Shown: piece after piece, positions 1 to 5,335 of the stretch | Numbering within the stretch: the first letter of the stretch is position 1 | Layout of the letters: each line of letters begins with the position of its first letter | NCBI GenBank assembly: GCA_002449845.1 | Contig: DJXW01000005.1 | Coordinates: 1-16,453 of the forward strand | Length of the DNA: 16,453 nt | Origin: Prevotella sp. UBA6994 | GTDB taxonomy: Bacteria; Bacteroidota; Bacteroidia; Bacteroidales; Bacteroidaceae | Direction of reading: 5' to 3' | Position numbers and translations under genes: made by a program | The notes under the pieces: generated by a model | What the model saw: the letters and a program-made list of their open reading frames with translations, nothing else | The model's database searches: none | Told to the model about the DNA's origin: nothing

Positions 1-48
1 GTGAAGGAGGAGCTTAGAGAAGAAGGGATGAGGGGTGAGAGGATGGTT

Positions 49-236
49 AGAGAAAAAGAGGTGAGGGGTGAGAGGTGAGAGAATAGCCACGGCTGCTTGA
101 AGCCCCAATACGTAAGCTAATTAACCACCATCAAAAAGGCTAATCTCTCACTCCTTACCTCTTACCCATCACTACTAAAAATCTCCTCACCTCTAACATG
201 AATCTCAATCAAAAAGACTAATCTCTCACCCCTCAC
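49..236. repeat. Dispersed repeat, locus A (split, inverted copy)
   Basis: This region is purine-rich on the plus strand at 49-82 (GTGAGGGGTGAGAGG type) and pyrimidine-rich at 127-165 and 203-236 (CTCTCACCCCTCACC type), so the two sides form a long imperfect inverted repeat. Positions 49-82 are identical over 34 nt to 4772-4805. Positions 75-101 match the reverse complement of 4825-4851 at 26 of 27 bases, and 203-230 match the reverse complement of 4797-4824 at 25 of 28. Locus A is therefore an inverted copy of the element at 4772-4851, with about 100 bp inserted between its halves. A second, degenerate copy of one half lies at 127-165. No coding sequence is visible in 1-279. The pyrimidine arm runs almost to the next start codon at 280. 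Confidence 0.8.
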
Positions 237-279
237 CTCTCACCCCTAAAAATCCCCTCACCCCTAAAAATTACAGATC

Positions 280-375
280 ATGAAAAAGGAAACTTGGAAA
301 TTTATCATTCAGATTTTGCTCTCTATTCTCACGGCTATAGGTACGACGCTTGGCGTAACCTCGTGTATGGCTTAA
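280..375 (+). CDS. Smalltalk-family micro-protein (31 aa)
   Basis: This short frame encodes 31 residues, starting MKKETWKFIIQILLSIL and ending TSCMA. A basic N-terminus is followed by one hydrophobic segment (about residues 8-28) and a Thr-Ser-Cys end. It matches what I know of the 'smalltalk protein' family of Bacteroidota: about 30 residues, MKKETWK-like start, and SCM near the C-terminus. The function is unknown. The sequence predicts one membrane-spanning or membrane-associated helix. Family members are often found next to N-acetylmuramoyl-L-alanine amidase genes; that neighbour, if present, would lie upstream of this window. The start codon comes only about 12 nt after the CU-rich repeat, so the leader of its mRNA consists of repeat sequence. 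Confidence 0.82.
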   Translation: MKKETWKFIIQILLSILTAIGTTLGVTSCMA

Positions 376-417
376 AAATTCTGTCCGATACACTTCAATG
401 CTTTTTTCAAAAATTAC

Positions 418-448
418 TTTGAACACATGAGCTTTATTCCTACTTTTG
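418..448 (+). promoter_or_regulatory. Bacteroidota-type promoter for the PepSY-like gene
   Basis: TTTG at 418-421 and TACTTTTG at 441-448 are 19 nt apart. This matches the Bacteroidota primary-sigma consensus (TTTG, 19-21 nt, TAnnTTTG). The predicted start site near 454 gives a leader of about 70 nt before the ATG at 525. Confidence 0.7.
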
Positions 449-524
449 CAATGTCAAACAAAACAACAAAAGAAAATAAAGAGTAAAAACAAAACATATT
501 ATTCACATTTAAAAAAATACAATT

Positions 525-765
525 ATGAAAAAGTCAAGGTTATTTTTGGTAGCACTTATGTGCATGGTACTTCAGTCAGCAACTTGTTTAGCAGACGACA
601 GAATCATCCCGGTAGAGAAACTTCCAGCAATATATAAAGGCTAACCATCCTGGAGCAGTCATCACCAAGATAGACAAGGAACGTTATGGATATGAAATAG
701 AATTGTCAAACGAACTGGATCTTAAATTCAATAGGAATGGGCAGATTATCGGCTTTGACGATTAA
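525..765 (+). pseudogene. PepSY-like secreted protein, collapsed and frameshifted
   Basis: The first frame from 525 encodes a clean signal peptide (MKKSRLFLVALMCMVLQ..., cleavage after LA near residue 23), then DDRIIPVEKLPA, and ends at TAA 642-644 after 39 residues. From about 628 the +1 frame continues as QQYIKANHPGAVITK... and ends ...NRNGQIIGFDD at TAA 763-765. Both parts are characteristic of Bacteroidota PepSY-like periplasmic proteins (about 140 aa, two repeats that each begin with a V-x-x-LPA-type segment). Here the start of repeat 1 is joined out of frame to the second half of repeat 2. That indicates an internal deletion whose length is not a multiple of three, possibly recombination between the two repeats. 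A sequencing error could explain the frameshift but not the roughly 60 missing residues. A good promoter is still present upstream. The gene was probably inactivated recently, since both parts remain well conserved in character. Confidence 0.75.
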
Positions 766-812
766 AGAAAGTATTCAAGACAGCCACATAAGTCCCAAAG
801 GGGAGTATAGAT

Positions 813-855
813 GACAGGCAGGGATGAAGCCCGAAGAGTTTCACCCCTGCCTGTC
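813..855. terminator. Strong hairpin between convergent genes
   Basis: GACAGGCAGGG (813-823) pairs perfectly with CCCTGCCTGTC (845-855). After one mismatch the stem continues as TGAA/TTCA, leaving an 11-nt loop. A second small hairpin, GTGCC-TTC-GGCAC, follows at 863-875. The pair lies between the 3' ends of the plus-strand PepSY-like pseudogene (765) and the minus-strand dockerin gene (925), so a bidirectional terminator or mRNA 3' end stabiliser is the simplest reading. Neither side has a long T tract, so intrinsic termination is uncertain. Confidence 0.5.
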
Positions 856-924
856 TTCTATCGTGCCTTCGGCACTGCCTGTGCCTACTGCCAAATCATT
901 GACTTTTGTTATGTCAAACTCACA

Positions 925-2367
925 TTAATGAGAATGGAGGATGATGTTTACCAATTCAACGACATCAGAGATGTTGATGGTGCGGTCTTCATTCACGTCG
1001 CTGTCGTTGAGGAAGAACTTGCCCGTGGGATTATTGCCCAACAATTTGGTAACCACAAGGGTAGCATCCGTAATATTTACCCTGCCATCATCGTTGAGAT
1101 CACCCTTTACCTGCGGTTTCACATAGACGTATGGGTAGTTTTCAGCTGCTTTCTCTGCCTTGACGCGAAGCAATGCCTCTTTTTCTTGAACTTTCAAGCC
1201 GTAGGATGCTGCTTGGAAGCAAGGAACGCCATTGCTCGTTCCCAAACGATAATATTTATATTGTGTGGTAGGCGTATTCAACTCACTGGCAGGAACCATG
1301 CAGTAGTCGCCTTCCGCCTTGATGGCTTCCTCTTTTCCATAGAGAGTGGTCAAGAAATCGTAAGAGCCTGGTGCGCCCTTCAGCAACACGGCTGCATGGT
1401 AAGGCAACACCTGTCCTGCCTGATACGTGTCTTTCACCATGAGGTCTCCTTGTGCGTTAGCCTCTAACGTGTAAGCCGTGATTCCTTCTGGTATCACCAC
1501 TTTGTGGTTTTTCATTGCCACATTAGTGAGCGTGGCTACCCCACTCTCAGGAATCGTCACCGACTGCGTATAGACAAGTTCGAGGTCGTCAATGAGCAAC
1601 ACGTCACCAGCAGAGCCTTGCCCTGGGTCGGCATTGGTAGAGAAGGTTACCATGATGGCTTTGGGCTCGTCGGTCTTGTTGAAATTCTTAGAATTATAAC
1701 GGAAGGGCACATAAAGATGTTGCCATTGTCCGCCATTGGTACTGATTTGCTTATTCTGTGCATAGCCGATGACCACAGAGCTGTCGTTGTTGGCAGTGGG
1801 CTCTTGGTAGCGTTTACCATTGGTAATAGCCGCACTCACCGTAGCGTAGGGATGCTCAGCCTGTGGTGTGCCCTGGGTGAACTTCACCCAAACGGAGAGG
1901 GCCGTGGGTCTCTCATTCAATAACGCATAATAGGGGTGTCCATCGGCAGATTCGGTATTGGAAATGTCCATCCACGCATGATTATTTGAGTCAGTAGCAA
2001 CCCCTGCCCCAGCATTCATCCTACCCGTTGTAATCGTGCCGTTGGCCAATGCTAAGCTCAGGTCACGAGGAACAAGTTTGAGACATGACTTACCCGTGGT
2101 TCCGTCGTGCAAGTTAGTGGTATTCTTGCTGGTATGCAGTTTGGACTTGGCAAAAGAGACAAATAATGGATTCCCTCCTACCGTCTCAAAGCTATGCCAT
2201 CCTACGGGTGCATTGGGATAATTTTTACCGCTCCAATCCTCAAAATCAGAATTGTAGATTTGCGTTCCCTCATATTGTGAGAAATCAATTGCCACGCCCT
2301 GAGCATGTATTCCCAAAACAGAAAAACAACATGCAGACATGATAGATAGAGTAATTTTCTTTTTCAT
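925..2367 (-). CDS. Secreted PCMD-like protein with C-terminal dockerin-like repeats
   Basis: The protein has 480 residues. The frame is open further upstream, to 2535, but that would run into the preceding gene. The start at 2367 gives a proper signal peptide (MKKKITLSIMSACCFSVLGIHAQ), so I chose it. Residues about 25-245 (FSQYEGTQIYNSDFEDW, then a beta-rich region ending GDVLLIDDLELVY) resemble the PCMD, putative carbohydrate metabolism, domain found on Bacteroidota surface proteins. A beta-rich linker of unknown family follows at about 248-415. The C-terminus (422-480) holds two Ca-binding dockerin type I-like segments, GDLNDDGRVNITDATLVV and SDVNEDRTINISDVVELV, with Asp/Asn at the EF-hand positions. 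The protein is probably exported, and the dockerin pair may mediate protein-protein attachment or simply stabilise the C-terminus. It is second in an operon, starting 19 nt after the calycin-like gene stops. No enzyme motif was recognised. Confidence 0.75.
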   Translation of the reverse strand: MKKKITLSIMSACCFSVLGIHAQGVAIDFSQYEGTQIYNSDFEDWSGKNYPNAPVGWHSFETVGGNPLFVSFAKSKLHTSKNTTNLHDGTTGKSCLKLVPRDLSLALANGTITTGRMNAGAGVATDSNNHAWMDISNTESADGHPYYALLNERPTALSVWVKFTQGTPQAEHPYATVSAAITNGKRYQEPTANNDSSVVIGYAQNKQISTNGGQWQHLYVPFRYNSKNFNKTDEPKAIMVTFSTNADPGQGSAGDVLLIDDLELVYTQSVTIPESGVATLTNVAMKNHKVVIPEGITAYTLEANAQGDLMVKDTYQAGQVLPYHAAVLLKGAPGSYDFLTTLYGKEEAIKAEGDYCMVPASELNTPTTQYKYYRLGTSNGVPCFQAASYGLKVQEKEALLRVKAEKAAENYPYVYVKPQVKGDLNDDGRVNITDATLVVTKLLGNNPTGKFFLNDSDVNEDRTINISDVVELVNIILHSH

Positions 2368-2386
2368 AATGTAGTGTTTATGTGAT

Positions 2387-2992
2387 TTATCGAATAACTT
2401 TCTTTCCGTTGATGATATAGATGCCCTTGGTAGGCTCGGTGACCTTACGTCCCTGAAGGTCAAAGACAGACTGGCTGGCAGAGGTAGAGGTTGTGAAAGG
2501 ACGAATGCCAGCCGATGGTTGTGGCTCTGCACCAAAATACACGTCTATCAACTGTCCGAGCAAGTCCATCAGGTTGATGTGAATCTCGCAATAGAGTTTG
2601 GTGTCATTGAAACGCGCTTCCATAGCGATGGGAACGGCTCCAAGCAGGGGTCCCATCCAAAGCTCGATGGCGGGGTCGTCACCATTCGTAATCTGCAAGT
2701 CGTCGTTGTAGGTGATGGACGTGATACCGTCAATGGTGATACCCTCACGGTCGGCAAGCACGATGTTTCCCACGCCTAAGCGTGTCACGCTGCTGTCTGG
2801 CTCCACCACCTCCAAGCAGAAGTTGTTCAACGAGAGCGTGTATTTCCCATCTTCCCCTTTCGTGACAGAGATGGTAGTCTGCTGGGTGGATGACTCTCCA
2901 TTGACCGTTACCGTCAGTGTATCGGTATATTCATTGGCAAAGGAGGTCAACGAACATAAAACAAATAAAATGAATGCGGAAATCTTTTTCAT
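2387..2992 (-). CDS. Secreted calycin-like beta-barrel protein with sorting-type tail
   Basis: The protein has 201 residues. A signal peptide (MKKISAFILFVLCSLTSFAN, 1-20) is followed at about 21-154 by a beta-strand domain: YTDTLTVTVNGES, then TISVTKGEDGKYTLSLNNF, then LWMGPLLGAVPIAMEARF, ending DLLGQLIDVYFGA. This is the pattern of the calycin-like domain found in secreted Bacteroidales proteins. After a Pro/Ser/Thr linker (about 155-175), the C-terminus VFDLQGRKV...KGIYIINGKKVIR resembles the Por-secretion (type IX) tail or related Bacteroidales surface tails. The ligand is unknown. It is the first gene of a two-gene minus-strand operon. The only promoter candidate I see is weak, a TAGCTTTT-like -7 box on the minus strand at 3075-3068, so regulation is unclear. 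The start is well supported by the signal peptide. Confidence 0.75.
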   Translation of the reverse strand: MKKISAFILFVLCSLTSFANEYTDTLTVTVNGESSTQQTTISVTKGEDGKYTLSLNNFCLEVVEPDSSVTRLGVGNIVLADREGITIDGITSITYNDDLQITNGDDPAIELWMGPLLGAVPIAMEARFNDTKLYCEIHINLMDLLGQLIDVYFGAEPQPSAGIRPFTTSTSASQSVFDLQGRKVTEPTKGIYIINGKKVIR

Positions 2993-3192
2993 ACAAATTA
3001 TATTATCCTTATTATATATTACCTTATTGATTATTCGCGTGCGTAAGGAAGAATTTTTGGTGAGGAAAAAAGCTACCTTTATGTTTTGGGGTGTAAAATT
3101 AGTAAAAATTATCTAAAATACCACAAACATGTCCTAAAAAATATCATTTTTTGACTTTTTGATATGCAATAATGGAAAATAAAAGGCGAAAG

Positions 3193-3224
3193 TTTGTCTA
3201 TTTCGCAAATTTTGCATATATTTG
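3193..3224 (+). promoter_or_regulatory. Bacteroidota-type promoter for the glutamine synthetase gene
   Basis: TTTG at 3193-3196 and TATATTTG at 3217-3224 are exactly 20 nt apart, a full consensus match. The predicted start site near 3230 leaves a leader of about 30 nt before ATG 3260. The promoter overlaps an upstream in-frame ATG (3194), which rules that codon out as the translation start. Confidence 0.8.
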
Positions 3225-3259
3225 TAAAATCAAACAAACTTAAACAACCAACAACACTC

Positions 3260-4765
3260 ATGGAAAATGAAAGACTGGCATTAAATGCTAATCGTGTAGT
3301 GGCATTCCTGAAAAAAATGCCGCAGGAGTTTACTAAGGAAGACATCATCAACTTCATTCGCCAAAACCAAATCCGCATGGTCAACTTCATGTACCCTGGT
3401 GGCGACGGTAAACTCAAGACCTTAAACTTTGTCATCAGCGACTTGTCTTACCTCCGCACCATCCTCACGTGCGGTGAGCGTGTAGATGGTTCAAGCCTCT
3501 TCTCGTTCATCGAGGCATATTCGAGCGACCTGTACGTCATTCCCCGATTCTCTACCGCTTTCGTAGATCCGTTCTCAGAGATTCCCACCCTGTGCCTGTT
3601 GTGCTCTTACTTCGACAAGAACGGACAGCCCTTAGCTTCTTCTCCCGAACAGACTCTTCGCAGGGCTGCCGAAACATTCAAGCAGGTAACGGGGATGGAA
3701 TATGAAGCGATGGGCGAACTGGAATACTACGTAATCAAACCTACGGAAAACGTTTATCCTGCCATCGACCAAAAGGGCTATCACGAGAGTGCGCCTTACG
3801 CCAAGACCAATGACTTCCGTACCCGTTGCATGGATTACATCGCCCAGGCTGGCGGACAAATCAAATACGGTCACTCGGAGGTGGGCAACTTTGAGCAAAA
3901 CGGATTGACGTATGAGCAAAATGAGATTGAGTTTCTTCCCGTTCCCGTGTGCGAGGCAGCCGACCAACTGATGATTGCGAAGTGGGTGATTCGCAACCTG
4001 GCTTGGCGCGAGGGTCTGAACGTGACGTTTGCACCGAAGATTACCACGGGAAAGGCTGGCAGCGGATTGCACGTACACATGCGCATCACCAAAGACGGGA
4101 AAAACCAAATGCTCAAGGATGGAAAGCTCAGCGACATTGCCCGCAAAGCCATTGCCGGCATGATGGAAATGGCTCCGAGCATCACCGCATTCGGCAACAA
4201 GAACCCCACGAGCTACTTCCGCCTTGTACCGCATCAGGAAGCACCTACCAATGTTTGCTGGGGTGACCGCAACCGCTCCGTTCTCGTGCGCGTACCATTG
4301 GGATGGACGGCTCAAACAGACATGTGCAGCCAAGCAAACCCATTGGAGAAAGCCGTGGACTTCGACACTACGCAAAAGCAAACCGTGGAAATGCGCTCTC
4401 CCGATGGCTCTGCCGACATTCACCAGTTGTTGGCTGGATTGTGCGTAGCGTGCAGACATGGCTTTGAAATGGAAAACGCCTTGGACGTTGCTGAAAAGAA
4501 TTACGTAGATGTGAACATTCATGATGCTGCCAATGCTGCCAAGCTCGCTACATTGGCACAACTGCCCGACTCTTGCGTGGCATCTGCCGACTGCTTGGAG
4601 CAGCAAAGGGGTGTATTCGAGCAACATGGGGTGTTCAGCGCAACGATGATTGACGGTATCATCAAACAACTACGTGCCTTCAATGACCGCACCCTCCGTG
4701 CCGACATTTCTAACGACCAAGAAAAGATTGCCAAGCTCGTGGAAACATTCTTCCATTGTGGGTAG
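3260..4765 (+). CDS. glnA: Glutamine synthetase, type I-like (501 aa)
   Basis: This cytosolic enzyme makes glutamine from glutamate, ammonia and ATP, the main ammonia assimilation step. The start at 3260 (MENERLALNANRVV) is chosen because the promoter covers the earlier in-frame ATG. Visible family signatures, in order: the beta-grasp N-terminal region (about 35-100) with the DGSS motif at 76-79, whose Asp binds ammonium in type I enzymes; MGELEYYVI (151-159) with the metal-binding Glu pair; YEQNEIEF (218-225) with further metal ligands; KAGSGLHVHM (265-274) with the active-site His; RNRSVLVRVP (338-347) with substrate-binding Arg; and VEMRSPDGSADIHQLLAG (376-393). The length fits type I (about 440-500 aa), not the roughly 730-aa type III also found in this phylum. 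I see no NLYDLPPEE-type adenylylation loop. The gene is monocistronic. A gamma-glutamyl ligase paralogue is possible, but the intact DGSS and GSGxHxH motifs favour true glutamine synthetase. Confidence 0.88.
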   Translation: MENERLALNANRVVAFLKKMPQEFTKEDIINFIRQNQIRMVNFMYPGGDGKLKTLNFVISDLSYLRTILTCGERVDGSSLFSFIEAYSSDLYVIPRFSTAFVDPFSEIPTLCLLCSYFDKNGQPLASSPEQTLRRAAETFKQVTGMEYEAMGELEYYVIKPTENVYPAIDQKGYHESAPYAKTNDFRTRCMDYIAQAGGQIKYGHSEVGNFEQNGLTYEQNEIEFLPVPVCEAADQLMIAKWVIRNLAWREGLNVTFAPKITTGKAGSGLHVHMRITKDGKNQMLKDGKLSDIARKAIAGMMEMAPSITAFGNKNPTSYFRLVPHQEAPTNVCWGDRNRSVLVRVPLGWTAQTDMCSQANPLEKAVDFDTTQKQTVEMRSPDGSADIHQLLAGLCVACRHGFEMENALDVAEKNYVDVNIHDAANAAKLATLAQLPDSCVASADCLEQQRGVFEQHGVFSATMIDGIIKQLRAFNDRTLRADISNDQEKIAKLVETFFHCG

Positions 4766-4771
4766 AGGCTC

Positions 4772-4851
4772 AGAGAAAAAGAGGTGAGGGGTGAGAGGTG
4801 AGAGATTAGTCTTCCTGTTTGAGATTCAAGCAGCCGTAGCTATTCTCTCAC
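4772..4851. repeat. Dispersed repeat, locus B (compact copy)
   Basis: This is the most compact copy of the element. A purine-rich arm (4772-4805, identical over 34 nt to 49-82) is followed by a unique core (4803-4846, including ATTAGTCTTCCTGTTTGAGA and TTCAAGCAGCCGTAGCTATT) and a pyrimidine arm starting CTCTCAC. The arms are inverted relative to each other, as in a miniature inverted-repeat element. The core recurs in inverted orientation at locus A and in direct orientation at locus C (14838-14880). It starts only a few bases after the glutamine synthetase stop codon, so it lies in the 3' UTR of that mRNA. Confidence 0.8.
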
Positions 4852-4870
4852 TTCTCACCACTTTTTCTCA

Positions 4871-5072
4871 CTTTCTCTAAATATCCCTTCAACGCTAAAT
4901 CATATCTCTCACCTCTCACCCCTCACCCCTTCTTCTCTAAACATCCCCTCAACACTAAATCATATCTCTCACCCCTCACCTCTCACCCCTCTTTCTCTAA
5001 ACATCCCCTCAACACTAAATCATATCTCTCACCCCTCACCTCTCACCCCTTCTTCTCTAAACATCCTCTCAA
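4871..5072. repeat. 60-bp tandem repeat, about 3.4 copies
   Basis: The period is exactly 60 bp (units begin at 4871, 4931, 4991 and 5051). Each unit contains TCTCTAAACATCCCCTCAAC, then ACTAAATCATATCTCTC, then CU-rich ACCCCTCACC steps. The second and third units differ only at their first two bases; the first is more diverged, and the fourth stops near 5072. There are no unique spacers, so this is not a CRISPR array. The plus strand is almost entirely pyrimidine in the CU-rich half. From 5073 to 5203 there is only AT-rich sequence leading to the next promoter. Confidence 0.9.
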
Positions 5073-5203
5073 TAATTCTATACAAACGCGGATTATAATC
5101 TTTAAAAAGGGAAGATTAACCACTAACAAATTGTAAGTTTTAAGGTACAAACATAGACAAATCTCAATTTTTAATTAGATTTTTTTAATTTTTTATCGAT
5201 TTA

Positions 5204-5235
5204 TTTGCATAATTCAAAGCTTTCTCATACTTTTG
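5204..5235 (+). promoter_or_regulatory. Bacteroidota-type promoter of the SusCD operon
   Basis: TTTG at 5204-5207 and TACTTTTG at 5228-5235 are 20 nt apart, a full consensus match. A strongly T-rich stretch at about 5168-5200 could act as an upstream activating element. The predicted start near 5241 gives a leader of about 95 nt before the ATG at 5336. No regulator gene is adjacent. Confidence 0.8.
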
Positions 5236-5335
5236 CATGTCATACAAAAACAATGACAACCAATCATTGAATGGTTTTGGGACAAGAAGTGACATAACAT
5301 TTTTTAATATAGTAATAATTTTAAGAGAGAGAATT

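Noticed and set aside
446..637. Plus-strand 63-aa frame over the start of the PepSY-like gene
   Set aside because: It begins at the promoter -7 box and is out of frame with the clear signal peptide that begins at 525.
811..1467. Plus-strand open frame of 218 aa
   Set aside because: It is antisense to the well-supported dockerin gene and starts inside the hairpin at 813; no family features.
3632..4669. Long open frame (345 aa) on the minus strand
   Set aside because: It lies completely antisense to the glutamine synthetase gene, has no recognisable domain, and is explained by the codon usage of the real gene.
4871..5072. Possible CRISPR array because of regular 60-bp spacing
   Set aside because: The whole 60-bp unit is repeated without unique spacers, it is low in complexity, and no cas gene is present.
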